From Magnimaribacter mokuoloeensis (GTDB lineage: Bacteria; Pseudomonadota; Gammaproteobacteria; Magnimaribacterales; Magnimaribacteraceae), in the NCBI GenBank assembly GCA_041860225.1, contig CP151794.1:1550001-1614000 (forward strand): a stretch of DNA of 64,000 nucleotides. The letters are read 5' to 3'. The notes beneath the pieces were generated by a model. That model was not told where the DNA came from and ran no database searches. It was given only the letters and a program-made list of their open reading frames with translations. Below, in pieces: positions 8,944 through 18,261 of this stretch. The first letter of the stretch is position 1, and every line of letters starts with the position of its first letter. The position numbers and the translations under genes are program-made.

Positions 8944-9891
8944 ATGGAAAACAAAAAAAAGATATCAATCAATCACACTGTACTTGATTCCGACGAAGGT
9001 ATTAGGGTTGATCAACTAGTAGCACAGCAATTTCCAGAGTATTCAAGAGCACATATCCAAAAATGGATAAAAGAAGGAGATTTGTTGGTCAATGGCAAGA
9101 AGGTTAAAGCCAGACAGAAGGTTAATTCTAAAGATATCATTATTGTAGATTTCTGGGAGGATACAAAATCTAAGGACCTCCCTGAGGAAATACCTATTGA
9201 AATTATTTTTGAGGATAAAGATTTAATCGTTTTAAATAAACCAGCGGGATTAGTGGTCCATCCAGGTTCTGGTAACAATAGAGGTACTTTAGTTAATGCG
9301 TTGTTAAATCATGATGAGAGTTTAGGTTTCTTGCCTAGAGCAGGAATTGTGCATAGATTAGATAAGGATACTTCAGGTTTGATGGTTGTATCAAAGACTG
9401 AAAGCTCTTACCTACATCTAGTACAACAGCTGAAAGAACGGACGGTGAAAAGGACTTACTTAGCTGTAGTTGTAGGTACTCCAGTTGCCAGCAAGACTAT
9501 CAATGAACCGATCGGGCGTCATCCCAAGATAAGAACAAAGCAAGCGGTATCCCAAAATGGAAAAGAGGCTATCACCCGATACTCTCTTGTAGAGGATTTC
9601 AACGGCTATTCTCTATTGAGAGTTAATTTAGAAACTGGTCGAACTCATCAAATTAGAGTGCATTTATCACACATGGGCAATCCTATAATCGGTGACCCTT
9701 TATATGGAAATAGAAATAAATTTTCTATAGGTACAAGTGAGGATACAAAAAAGGTTATTTCTAGTTTTAAAAGGCAAGCCCTTCATGCAGAGGCACTTGA
9801 GTTAATCCATCCTTCCTCGAAAAAGTTAATTTCTTTTCAGACAGAAATACCTTCGGATATGGCAATTTTAATTAATGCAATAAAAAGCTAA
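8944..9891 (+). CDS. rluD: 23S rRNA pseudouridine synthase RluD
   Basis: Isomerises uridines 1911/1915/1917 of 23S rRNA helix 69 in E. coli. The N-terminal S4 RNA-binding domain (about 20-75: RVDQLVAQQFPEYSRAHIQK, then GDLLVNGKKV) is followed by the RluA-type catalytic domain with GIVHRLDKDTSGLMVV, where the aspartate at about residue 140 is the nucleophile. ETGRTHQIRVHLSHMGNPI is the second conserved block. Length is 315 residues against about 326 in E. coli. The TAATG overlap with the next gene (1 base) and the divergent bamD reproduce the bamD/rluD/pgeF arrangement of E. coli. Confidence 0.96.
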   Translation: MENKKKISINHTVLDSDEGIRVDQLVAQQFPEYSRAHIQKWIKEGDLLVNGKKVKARQKVNSKDIIIVDFWEDTKSKDLPEEIPIEIIFEDKDLIVLNKPAGLVVHPGSGNNRGTLVNALLNHDESLGFLPRAGIVHRLDKDTSGLMVVSKTESSYLHLVQQLKERTVKRTYLAVVVGTPVASKTINEPIGRHPKIRTKQAVSQNGKEAITRYSLVEDFNGYSLLRVNLETGRTHQIRVHLSHMGNPIIGDPLYGNRNKFSIGTSEDTKKVISSFKRQALHAEALELIHPSSKKLISFQTEIPSDMAILINAIKS

Positions 9892-10583
9892 TGGATCTAA
9901 ATTTTATAAGACCAGATAAGCCCATAGCTAAGGGAATAAATTGTTTAACTTTTACGAGCAGCTATTTCGAGCAACATAATGTAGATCCTAAGAAGGATAG
10001 ATTAATGAAGGAATTCCAGCACTTTCAAGATATCCCCATACAATATATGGAACAAGTACATGGAGATAATATAGAGCCAGTTCAAGCTCATAATGCTAAG
10101 CCAAAGACAAATACCGATGCTCTATTCACAACTGAAGACGATATTGCTCTTGCGGCTCTTACAGCTGACTGTATGCCAATAGCTTTGTCTAGGAATGATG
10201 GAAGTGAATTTTCCATTATTCATGCAGGATGGAAAGGTTTATTGTCAGGTATTATAGAAAAATCGATCTCTTCTTTTACCTCCGATCCTTCTTTTATTTC
10301 GGCTTGGATTGGACCATCTATATCTTGCAGAAATTATGAAGTTGATACTGAGTTTTATGAAAATTTTATAAGCAAAGATAAAGAATCTATTTCAAATTTC
10401 ACCAAAAAAGATTCAACAAAGTGGCATTTTAATCTTCAAGGAGAAGCAGAAAGAATATTAAAAAAATTTAACGTAAATGCGCAAATGACAAGATTCTGTA
10501 CTTATGACTCAGAATTTTTATATTCGTTTAGGAAAGAACAAACTCAAAATAGACAGGTAACTATCATTTGGAGAACTATATGA
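9891..10583 (+). CDS. pgeF: PgeF/YfiH purine nucleoside phosphorylase family (laccase-domain protein)
   Basis: 230-residue protein of the DUF152/YfiH family. E. coli YfiH is associated with peptidoglycan precursor editing, and homologues act as purine nucleoside phosphorylase/adenosine deaminase. The metal-binding signatures are present: QVHG at about 55-58, TADCMP at about 91-96 and HAGWKG at about 111-116. The family's late GP.I..CNYEVD block appears as GPSISCRNYEVD. Its ATG overlaps the rluD stop by one base, and its own stop overlaps the next start as ATGA, so the three genes are translationally coupled. Confidence 0.92.
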   Translation: MDLNFIRPDKPIAKGINCLTFTSSYFEQHNVDPKKDRLMKEFQHFQDIPIQYMEQVHGDNIEPVQAHNAKPKTNTDALFTTEDDIALAALTADCMPIALSRNDGSEFSIIHAGWKGLLSGIIEKSISSFTSDPSFISAWIGPSISCRNYEVDTEFYENFISKDKESISNFTKKDSTKWHFNLQGEAERILKKFNVNAQMTRFCTYDSEFLYSFRKEQTQNRQVTIIWRTI

Positions 10584-11449
10584 AAACTGTAGGATTTATC
10601 GGGTTGGGAGTCATGGGATTTCCTATGGCGGGACATATTTCTAAAGCTTTTCCTACTCAAGTTTATAATCGTACATTCTCTAAAGCTGAAGATTGGGCTG
10701 AACTATATTCTGGATCAATAGCCCTAAGTCCAAAAGAGATGGGCTCTTCTTGTGAAGAGATTTTTTTATGTGTGGGAAATGATGACGATGTAAAGGAAGT
10801 AATAGCGGGGGATGAGGGGCTTTTATCTTCTCTTAAATCGGGAAGTATCATAGTTGATCACACAACAACTTCTGCAACTTTATCCAGAGAAATGAGTAAT
10901 GTGTGTATTGATAAAGGTGTTAACTATCTAGATGCACCTGTTTCAGGTGGTCAAGCGGGAGCTGAAAATGCCGCCCTCACTATCATGGTAGGTGGCGATA
11001 AAGATTCTTATGAAAAAGCATGCGAAACCATGGCCCACTATTCCAAATTTTCCAAGCTGATGGGCTCCTCAGGCTCTGGACAACTTACCAAGATGGTTAA
11101 TCAGATATGTATTGCAGGGCTTGTACAAGGATTGGCTGAAGGAATTAACTTTTCTTTAAAATCACAATTAGACATTAGTGATGTAATTGATGTGATATCA
11201 AAAGGTGCCGCGCAATCTTGGCAAATGGAAAACCGATGGGAAACTATGTCTCTTGATCAGTATGATCACGGTTTTGCTGTTGATCACATGAGAAAAGACC
11301 TCAAGATTGCTTTAGAGGAAGCACAGAAACAGGGTGCGTCTCTCGAAATTACAAAACTCATAGATGGATACTATAAAGATATTCAGGATATGGGGGGTAA
11401 TAGATGGGACACTTCCAGTCTATTGAAGAGGTTGCAAAATAATGACTAA
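10580..11449 (+). CDS. Beta-hydroxyacid dehydrogenase (3-hydroxyisobutyrate / tartronate-semialdehyde reductase family)
   Basis: 289-residue NAD(P)-dependent dehydrogenase with the dinucleotide motif GFIGLGVMGFPMAGHI at the N terminus, DAPVSGGQAGAENAALTIMVGG (family signature 2) and GQLTKMVNQ containing the catalytic lysine. The start is the ATG at 10580 overlapping the pgeF stop (ATGA); an in-frame codon at 10568 would add four residues. The substrate cannot be read from sequence. The coupled D-glycerate kinase downstream favours reduction of glyoxylate or tartronate semialdehyde towards glycerate, but 3-hydroxyisobutyrate is also possible. Confidence 0.88.
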   Translation: MKTVGFIGLGVMGFPMAGHISKAFPTQVYNRTFSKAEDWAELYSGSIALSPKEMGSSCEEIFLCVGNDDDVKEVIAGDEGLLSSLKSGSIIVDHTTTSATLSREMSNVCIDKGVNYLDAPVSGGQAGAENAALTIMVGGDKDSYEKACETMAHYSKFSKLMGSSGSGQLTKMVNQICIAGLVQGLAEGINFSLKSQLDISDVIDVISKGAAQSWQMENRWETMSLDQYDHGFAVDHMRKDLKIALEEAQKQGASLEITKLIDGYYKDIQDMGGNRWDTSSLLKRLQNND

Positions 11450-12386
11450 TTTTCCTAAGCCAACTGATGAAGATGTGCTGAGTTTGTTAGATGATTCTAG
11501 AGAAGCTTTGCTTGAATTGACTGAAGAGATGAAAATAAGTAATTTGAATGAAGATTTTTTAAAAGAGATAGTAATTCCAATCTCCTTGTTTTTGAATCAG
11601 CAATTTTCTAAACGCACTAGGCCTTATTTTATTTGTTTTACCGGAGGACAGGGATCAGGAAAAACTACATTATCATTCTTTATCCAAGAAGTGCTTAACG
11701 AAGTATGTGAAAGACCTGCTATGGGTTTTTCTATAGATGATATTTATAAATCACAAGAAGAAAGAAGATTTTTAGCTGACTCTATTCATCCCCTTTGTTA
11801 CGTGCGCGGTGTTCCCGGAACACACGACATAGATATGGGTTTAAAACTAATTGAAGAATTATCTCTTGCCTCACCTGACACTGAGACTAGAATACCTTCT
11901 TTTTGTAAACCCAAAGATAAACATTACCCAATGAAAGATTGGCCGATATATAAAGGAAGGCCAGATTTTATTTTCTTTGATGCATGGTGTGGAGGCGCGA
12001 AGCCTTTACCAGAGGAGAACTGGCTTCCTCCTCTTAATAGTCTTGAAGCTGAAGAAGACCCGCATGGTATATGGTCCAAATGGAGCAATAGGGAACTATC
12101 AAAAGAGTATCAAACACTATTTTCTATGTTTGATTTACTGCTTATGATTAAAGTTCCTAGTATGGATTTTGTTTATGAGAGTAGATGGATTCAAGAACAA
12201 ACATTGGCAAAAACAGTAACTGATCCGGTTTTGAAAGATAAGATAATGACTAAAGAGGAAGTCTACCGTTTTGTCATGCACTATGAGAGACTTACCCATT
12301 ATATTATGGAAGAATTGCCCCATTTTTCTGATATTGTTTTGTCAAGAGATGGTGCATTCAATTTTTCAATTTCTAAAACCCCTTAG
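11442..12386 (+). CDS. D-glycerate 3-kinase-like P-loop kinase
   Basis: 314 residues with the P-loop FTGGQGSGKTTLSFFIQEVL (about 67-86), a SIDDIY segment (Walker-B-like), RGVPGTHD and the late FDAWCGG motif. These are features of the plant GLYK / bacterial D-glycerate 3-kinase family (related to phosphoribulokinase and E. coli YggC). The expected reaction is ATP plus D-glycerate to 3-phosphoglycerate in the cytoplasm. It overlaps the upstream dehydrogenase by 8 bases, so the two are probably made together and may form a short glyoxylate/glycerate-to-3-phosphoglycerate route. Substrate specificity is inferred. Confidence 0.82.
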   Translation: MTNFPKPTDEDVLSLLDDSREALLELTEEMKISNLNEDFLKEIVIPISLFLNQQFSKRTRPYFICFTGGQGSGKTTLSFFIQEVLNEVCERPAMGFSIDDIYKSQEERRFLADSIHPLCYVRGVPGTHDIDMGLKLIEELSLASPDTETRIPSFCKPKDKHYPMKDWPIYKGRPDFIFFDAWCGGAKPLPEENWLPPLNSLEAEEDPHGIWSKWSNRELSKEYQTLFSMFDLLLMIKVPSMDFVYESRWIQEQTLAKTVTDPVLKDKIMTKEEVYRFVMHYERLTHYIMEELPHFSDIVLSRDGAFNFSISKTP

Positions 12387-12408
12387 ATGTTGATATTATA
12401 AGGTTTTC

Positions 12409-12436
12409 TTGACTTAGAACCCTCAAATGTCACAAT
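12409..12436 (+). promoter_or_regulatory. Possible sigma70-type promoter for the ilv operon
   Basis: The 94-base gap before ilvB contains TTGACT (12409-12414) and, 16 bases later, CACAAT (12431-12436), which match the -35 and -10 consensus at five and four of six positions. A small hairpin AACCT-CCTT-AGGTT (12441-12454) lies between it and the ilvB start, with five Ts shortly after. In many bacteria ilv genes are attenuated, but the evidence here is thin and the match could be chance in AT-rich DNA. Confidence 0.3.
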
Positions 12437-12480
12437 GCTCAACCTCCTTAGGTTTGGAGTAACTTTTTAGTATTAATTAA

Positions 12481-14229
12481 ATGGATAAAAGTAATAAGTC
12501 TGGTGCTGAAGCATTAATCCACTCTCTTCATCTTGAAGGAGTAGAACTTGTGTTTGGATATCCTGGAGGCGCAGCTCTACATATTTATGATGCTATATTT
12601 AATCAAAATTTTGTTGATCATATTTTAGTTAGACATGAGCAAGGTGCAGTACATGCTGCAGATGGATATGCACGAGCTACAGGCAAGCCCGGTGTAGCTT
12701 TAGTAACATCTGGTCCAGGCGCTACAAATGCGATTACTGGTTTAGCCACAGCTTATATGGATTCAACCCCTATAGTTGTTATTTCTGGTCAGGTTAAATC
12801 AGGGTTAATAGGTACCGATTCCTTTCAAGAAACAGATATGATCGGAGTTTCTCGACCTATAGTAAAACATAGTTTTCTCGTCCAATCTGCTGAGGACATT
12901 CCAGAGATTGTAAAAAAGGCTTTTCATATTGCGACAACTGGTAGGCCAGGTCCTGTAGTTATTGATATACCTAAAGATTTTACAGATCCAGAGTACAAAT
13001 TTGAGTTCAATTATCCTTCAGAAGTTAATATGCGTTCGTATAATCCCCCTAAAGAAACTGATATTTCTAAGATTAAGGAAGCCGTAGATCTAATTGAACA
13101 ATCAAAAAAACCTGTCATATATTCTGGAGGCGGTGTTATTCAGAATGATGCTTCTGAAGAGTTAACTGTCTTGGCAAAGCTTTTAAATTTCCCTGTTACA
13201 AACACTTTAATGGGACTGGGGGCCTTTCCTGGTTCTAACCCACAATTTATGGGCATGTTAGGTATGCATGGTACCTATCAAGCGAACATGGCCATGCACA
13301 ATGCAGATTTAATAATCGCAGTCGGTGCTAGATTTGACGATCGAATAACTAATGATCCCAAGCAATTTGCTCTAGAAGCAAAAAAAATTCATATCGATGT
13401 TGATGCGGCGTCAGTTTCAAAAATTATACATGCAGATATTCCAATTGTTGGTTCAGCAAAAGAGTGTCTTGCAGCTCTTATTAAAGAAATTAATTCTAGG
13501 GACCTGCAACTCAATAACTCAGCTATAGCTGAGTGGAATCAAAAAATATCTGATTGGCGAGATAATCATGGCTTGAATCATTCTATGTTGGAACTTGGAC
13601 CTCAAAATGGCAAGATTCTGCCACAACAAGTTGTACAGTCTCTCTATAAGGAAACTGAAGGTCAGGCTTTCATCACATCCGATGTAGGACAGCATCAGAT
13701 GTTCGCAGCTCAGTACTACCATTTTGATAAACCCAGACAATGGATAAACTCAGGTGGACTAGGAACTATGGGTTTTGGCTTGCCATCTGCTATCGGAGTA
13801 CAGTTAGCTTACCCTGATGCAACAGTAGCATGCGTAACTGGTGAGGGTAGCATTCAAATGTGCATCCAAGAGCTTTCTACATGCTTACAGTATGGCCTGC
13901 CAATAAAAATAATAAATATTAATAATGCAGCATTGGGGATGGTAAAACAGTGGCAAGATATGCAATATGGAGGCAGACACTCTTCAAGTACTTACGAAAA
14001 TTCACTTCCAGATTTTGTTGCTCTTGCGGAATCATATGGGCACGTAGGTATCAAAGTAACGAAGTTTGAAGAACTAGAATCTGCAATGAAAGAATGTATT
14101 TCCTTAAAGGATCGTTTGGTATTTCTAGATGTTGATGTAGATCCCAATGAGCATGTTTATCCTATGCTAGAAGCTGGTAATGCTATGGATCATATGTGGT
14201 TAGGAAAGGAAGAAAAAACCTGGAAATGA
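12481..14229 (+). CDS. ilvB: Acetolactate synthase, large catalytic subunit
   Basis: Thiamine-diphosphate enzyme that condenses two pyruvates (or pyruvate and 2-oxobutyrate) in branched-chain amino acid synthesis. At 582 residues it has the N-terminal FGYPGGAALHIYDAI, RHEQGAVHAADGYAR with the catalytic glutamate at about 53, the FAD-region VGARFDDRIT, and the C-terminal ThDP motif beginning GEGSIQMCIQELS and closing with NINNAALGMVKQWQ. The form is closest to IlvI/IlvB with a separate small subunit. It is the first gene of ilvB-ilvH-ilvC-pssA, the order also known from Pseudomonas. Confidence 0.96.
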   Translation: MDKSNKSGAEALIHSLHLEGVELVFGYPGGAALHIYDAIFNQNFVDHILVRHEQGAVHAADGYARATGKPGVALVTSGPGATNAITGLATAYMDSTPIVVISGQVKSGLIGTDSFQETDMIGVSRPIVKHSFLVQSAEDIPEIVKKAFHIATTGRPGPVVIDIPKDFTDPEYKFEFNYPSEVNMRSYNPPKETDISKIKEAVDLIEQSKKPVIYSGGGVIQNDASEELTVLAKLLNFPVTNTLMGLGAFPGSNPQFMGMLGMHGTYQANMAMHNADLIIAVGARFDDRITNDPKQFALEAKKIHIDVDAASVSKIIHADIPIVGSAKECLAALIKEINSRDLQLNNSAIAEWNQKISDWRDNHGLNHSMLELGPQNGKILPQQVVQSLYKETEGQAFITSDVGQHQMFAAQYYHFDKPRQWINSGGLGTMGFGLPSAIGVQLAYPDATVACVTGEGSIQMCIQELSTCLQYGLPIKIININNAALGMVKQWQDMQYGGRHSSSTYENSLPDFVALAESYGHVGIKVTKFEELESAMKECISLKDRLVFLDVDVDPNEHVYPMLEAGNAMDHMWLGKEEKTWK

Positions 14230-14705
14230 AGAGAGTAATTGCCCTGTTAATGGAAAACCAACCCGGCGCTTTGTCCAGAGTTGTTGGTTTATTTTCTCAA
14301 AGGGGATACAACATAGAAACCCTTGTTGTGGCACCTACCAGTGACCCAACTCTGTCTAGATTAACCATGTCTACTGAGGGTGATGAAAAGGTGGTAGAAC
14401 AAATAACAAAACAACTCGATAAATTAATCGATGTTGTTCTCGTAACTAATCTGAGTGATTCTGAATTTGTTGAAAGGGAATTAATGTTAATTAAGTTTGA
14501 TAAAGACTCTTTTTCGAATGAAGCTTTTGAGGAAAAAAACATCGTTTCGACGAGCGACGAAATTGTAACTGTTCAGGTTGTAGGAACATCTATGGAATTG
14601 GATAATTTAGTATCAGAGGTCCAAAATAACAAACCAATTGAAATTGTTAGATCAGGTCCTTTGGGAATCTCCTCTGATAAAAACACATTGAGTATAGAAA
14701 ATTAA
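14226..14705 (+). CDS. ilvH: Acetolactate synthase, small regulatory subunit
   Basis: 159-residue regulatory subunit with the N-terminal ACT domain (VIALLMENQPGALSRVVGLF, then RGYNIETLVVAPT) and the C-terminal small-subunit domain. It activates the large subunit and usually confers valine feedback inhibition. I start it at the ATG at 14226, overlapping the ilvB stop as ATGA with GGAAGG-type purines upstream. An in-frame codon at 14196 would prepend ten residues from the ilvB coding region. Length is near E. coli IlvH (163). Confidence 0.95.
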   Translation: MKRVIALLMENQPGALSRVVGLFSQRGYNIETLVVAPTSDPTLSRLTMSTEGDEKVVEQITKQLDKLIDVVLVTNLSDSEFVERELMLIKFDKDSFSNEAFEEKNIVSTSDEIVTVQVVGTSMELDNLVSEVQNNKPIEIVRSGPLGISSDKNTLSIEN

Positions 14706-14717
14706 AAGGAGTGAGTG

Positions 14718-15749
14718 ATGGAAGTTTATTACGATAAAGATGCAGATTTAGAAATTATAAAAAACAAAAAAGTAGTCATTGTCGGATACGGTTCTCAAGG
14801 TCATGCGCACGCAAATAATCTTAAAGACTCAGGTGGAAATGTAACTGTTGCACTAAGAAAGGAGTCGGCTTCGTGGGCTAAAGCAGAAACTGCTGGACTG
14901 AATGTTCAAGAGGTATCTGATGCCGTTAAAGATGCAGATATGGTTATGATTTTAATGCCAGATGAATTGCAATCTGCCACTTATAAAACTGAAATAGAAA
15001 ATAATATTAAAGAAGGTGCTGTTCTGGCCTTTGCTCATGGATTTAATATTCATTTTGATATGATCGAACCTAGAGAAGATCTTGATGTAATCATGGTTGC
15101 ACCAAAAGGCCCTGGTCATACTGTTAGATCTCAATACGAGATTGGTGCTGGCGTGCCTTGTCTAATTGCAATTCATAAGGATGTTTCAGGAAATGCTAAA
15201 AAAATTGGCTTATCTTATGCCTCAGCTATAGGTTCTGGAAGGGCTGGGATAATCGAAACTAACTTTAAGGATGAAACAGAGACAGATTTATTTGGAGAGC
15301 AGGCAGTTCTTTGCGGTGGTTTAACTCAATTAATTCAAAATGGTTACGAGGTTCTAGTTGAGGAAGGATATCCACCTGAGATGGCTTACTTTGAATGTCT
15401 GCACGAAGTGAAGTTAATTGTTGATCTTATTTATGAAGGTGGACTAGAGAATATGAGATACAGTATCTCCAATACTGCTGAGTTTGGAGATTATGTCAGT
15501 GGCCCCAAAGTACTAAATTCAGATGCAAAAGAAGAAATGAGGGCAGTTCTCAAAAGAATACAATCAGGTGAATTTGCTAAAGAGTTTATGAATGATTGTA
15601 GAGAGAGTAATGATGGAAAAGGTGGTCCAAGAATGAAAGAATATCGTAAACAGAATTCCGAGCATTCAATTGAAAAAGTAGGCTCTGAACTCAGAGCTAT
15701 GATGCCTTGGATTGCACAAAATAAGATTGTAGATAAGGCTAAAAACTAA
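14718..15749 (+). CDS. ilvC: Ketol-acid reductoisomerase (class I)
   Basis: Catalyses the Mg- and NADPH-dependent isomeroreduction of acetolactate to dihydroxyisovalerate. The 343-residue length marks the short class I form. The N-terminal Rossmann motif is VIVGYGSQGHAHANNLKDSG; the metal-binding knotted domain has DLFGEQAVLCGG and the ECLHEVKLIVDLIYEGG helix. The ATG at 14718 follows AAAGGAG at 14705-14711; the in-frame GTG at 14715 is less well placed. It lies 12 bases after ilvH and 3 bases before pssA. Confidence 0.97.
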   Translation: MEVYYDKDADLEIIKNKKVVIVGYGSQGHAHANNLKDSGGNVTVALRKESASWAKAETAGLNVQEVSDAVKDADMVMILMPDELQSATYKTEIENNIKEGAVLAFAHGFNIHFDMIEPREDLDVIMVAPKGPGHTVRSQYEIGAGVPCLIAIHKDVSGNAKKIGLSYASAIGSGRAGIIETNFKDETETDLFGEQAVLCGGLTQLIQNGYEVLVEEGYPPEMAYFECLHEVKLIVDLIYEGGLENMRYSISNTAEFGDYVSGPKVLNSDAKEEMRAVLKRIQSGEFAKEFMNDCRESNDGKGGPRMKEYRKQNSEHSIEKVGSELRAMMPWIAQNKIVDKAKN

Positions 15750-15752
15750 GGT

Positions 15753-16538
15753 ATGTCAGACGATCCTCAAGATAATCTCGATCTCTTTGATGATCATGAA
15801 GAGGTAGTATCTGAAGATGGCAAAAAGGTAACTAGAAGAGGTATTTATTTATTACCTAATCTCCTCACAACTGCCTCACTTTTTTCAGGATTTTTCTCCA
15901 TAGTTTCTGCAATAAACGGTAATTTCATTGCTTCAGGAATGGCTTTATTTGCTGCACAGATGCTTGATGGCTTAGATGGAAGGGTAGCAAGACTAACCAA
16001 TTCACAAAGTTTATTTGGTGCTCAATATGACAGTCTTTGCGACGTAATATCTTTTGGCTTGGCACCGGCCATTATTGTTTTTCTATGGGGTCTAGATTCT
16101 TTAGGCCAAACGGGTTGGGTCTTTTCTTTTTTCTATGTTGCAGCTGCAGCATTGAGACTTGCAAGATTTAATACTTATATTGGTTCTGAGGATAGTTACT
16201 TTAAAGGGTTGCCTAGCCCGGTGGCTAGCGGAATGGTTGTATATTATGTTTGGGCTATGAGTTCTTATGGCATCCAGGGTGGTGAGGTAGGAAACTTTTT
16301 GACTATTTTTACAGCTATTTTAACTGGCTGTGTTTCTCTTCTCATGGTTGTTAATGTACCTTATTACAGTTTCAAAGAAATAGAATTAAAGAAAAGAGTC
16401 CCGTTTTTTTCTATGTTATTTGTAGTATTTATCTTTGCACTCATTTCTATTGACCCCCCAATTGTTTTGGTCACCTGCGCATTTGTATATGTATTGTCTG
16501 GCCCAATAATTTGGGCTGTAAAAGCCTTACGTAAATAG
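15753..16538 (+). CDS. pssA: CDP-diacylglycerol-serine O-phosphatidyltransferase
   Basis: Inner-membrane enzyme that makes phosphatidylserine, precursor of phosphatidylethanolamine. The CDP-alcohol phosphotransferase signature DG-x2-AR-x8-G-x3-D-x3-D is perfect: D75-G76, A79-R80, G89, D93, D97. An acidic cytoplasmic N terminus of about 30 residues is followed by six or more hydrophobic helices. This is the membrane (Bacillus/Pseudomonas) type, not the E. coli phospholipase-D-like type. It starts 3 bases after ilvC, in the ilvC-pssA order of pseudomonads. A tRNA gene follows 34 bases after the stop. Confidence 0.94.
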   Translation: MSDDPQDNLDLFDDHEEVVSEDGKKVTRRGIYLLPNLLTTASLFSGFFSIVSAINGNFIASGMALFAAQMLDGLDGRVARLTNSQSLFGAQYDSLCDVISFGLAPAIIVFLWGLDSLGQTGWVFSFFYVAAAALRLARFNTYIGSEDSYFKGLPSPVASGMVVYYVWAMSSYGIQGGEVGNFLTIFTAILTGCVSLLMVVNVPYYSFKEIELKKRVPFFSMLFVVFIFALISIDPPIVLVTCAFVYVLSGPIIWAVKALRK

Positions 16539-16572
16539 CTATTTTCTAGTAAGATGCGCGCTCCACGTAAGT

Positions 16573-16650
<78 letters not shown>

Positions 16651-16651
<1 letters not shown>

Positions 16652-18153
16652 CACTTCTGTTTTATGTATCCACTTTTCAAATCGTATAAAATGTCTTGAG
16701 TTATAGGAGATTTATTTTTTATGTAAGTCTTCCTTTTAATGTTTTTTCTGTAAGTTGAATTTTTTTCATTAAGTTGTTTGAAGGTTTTTCCTCTACCAAT
16801 CCATTCCCATCTATCCCTGTTGTGCTCAGCCACTCTGCCAAAAATTTCTTTCTTACTTCTCACAAACACATCATTATCATCAAAAGTAATTTTTACTTTT
16901 TTAGACCTTTCAATTTTTTCTTTTGCCTTTAAAACTTCCTCATTTAAGTAAGTGAAATCAATATCTTTAGAAGGCTTTAGATTTTCTAATGGTCTATGAA
17001 CTTTATATTTTCTTTTCTTATCCAATAACCAGTCTTGTACCGAATCAGCTTGAATCTTGCTTGAAAATGGGTTTTTACTTTTAATTTCTGATATTTCTCC
17101 ATTATTCATCGCATTTTTAATTGTGCTTGGGTTGGAAAGTCCGGCTACTAGGGCAACATTCCTTTCACTGATAAATGATGTTTCATTGAAAATATTATAT
17201 CTTGAGGCTACAAGACCTCTTAAAGTTTCTATGGAATGAAATGCAACATCCGAAACTACATTACCCCAACTTAAACTCGGCGGTTGATTTATTTCTAATT
17301 TTCCTGATTTTAAAAAATCCTCAAGAGTAGAATTGAAAATTCCGGTGAAGCCAATATAGCCTTCCATGTCATCTTCAATCTCACCCTCGGTATCGATTTG
17401 ACCTAATAGTTCTTGAGACTTGACATAAACATTCACATATTCTCTTTGCGGATTATTGAAATCTGTAACTTTCAATTCCTCATAACGATCTCTATATTTT
17501 TTATCTGGTTTCTTTAATAAATTTCTTTTGACTAGAGAATTAATATCTTGATCGGATACCTCTCGATGAATATAACTTTCTAAACCAAACCCTGAAGTAA
17601 CTTTAAGTCCATATATGGAAAAAATTATTTTGGTTAGGATAGATCTACCATGATGAATTATAGAGTCTAATGCTTCATCATTATTATTTAGTACGGCTAG
17701 AGCTCCAAACCCTCTCCATTGATCTAGAGTGGGTGCAAATTCAATCTGAGTATTAGAGAGAGTCCTAAGTAAGCCATTTTGAGAAATAAAATTTTTAAAT
17801 TTATTTAAAGTAATCTCCATATTTTTGTTTTTAGATATTTCTTTTTCTAACGAATCAAAAATATTCACTACATCCCTGAGCTCTAAATCATCAAAAAACA
17901 GATTGTTTTTAACCTGATAGGTCTGCGCATAAGACTTCCAAAATATTTGTCCAAAGCTACTTTCTTCGTTAAGAAGTAAAAACGCTAATTTAAGTGAATT
18001 GTGATAGCTACTGAAATCTTTAAATTTTGGTTTATCAATCTCATGTTTATATATTTCTTCAACCAGGTCCCACGCATCAAAGAAAGTAGAAATAGCTATT
18101 TGATCAGCTATTTCATTTATTCTTGTCAAAGCTTCTTTATCATTTGAGTACAT
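16651..18153 (-). CDS. Unknown 500-aa island protein in the integrase position
   Basis: I do not recognise a family. The stop codon is the first three bases after the tRNA CCA, convergent to the tRNA, the place and orientation usually occupied by tRNA-site integrases. No R...HxxR...Y array or serine-recombinase motif is visible. Around residues 330-390 a stretch with NVALVAGLSNPSTIKNAMNN followed by DSVQDWLLDKKRKYK looks like a helix-turn-helix with a following recognition segment, so DNA binding is plausible. The C terminus is rich in lysine and arginine; the N terminus is mostly helical and acidic. It is divergent from the Cro-like regulator. A role in integration, excision or replication is inference from position. 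Confidence 0.75.
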
Positions 18154-18188
18154 TTAAAAATTATATCATAAATTTGCGATGATGTACT

Positions 18189-18219
18189 TGTAAAATATTT
18201 ACATATGTGCATAATTGCA
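18189..18219. promoter_or_regulatory. Palindromic operator cluster in the island's divergent control region
   Basis: The 108-base gap between the divergent island genes contains TGTAAA-ATA-TTTACA (18189-18203, perfect inverted repeat), the overlapping palindrome ACATATGT (18201-18208), and TGCA-TAAT-TGCA (18208-18219). Dyads of this size in the intergenic space next to a Cro/CI-like gene are typical repressor binding sites, so the Cro-like product of 18262-18507 is the likely ligand. The extreme AT content also suits promoters in both directions. Confidence 0.5.
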
Positions 18220-18261
18220 TTTTCATAATTATTTTAACTAGATTTCAAGCCCGAAAATAAA

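Noticed and set aside
14196..14225. An N-terminally extended IlvH start
   Set aside because: The additional ten residues come from the end of ilvB in another frame; the ATG at 14226 gives the usual N terminus and ATGA coupling.
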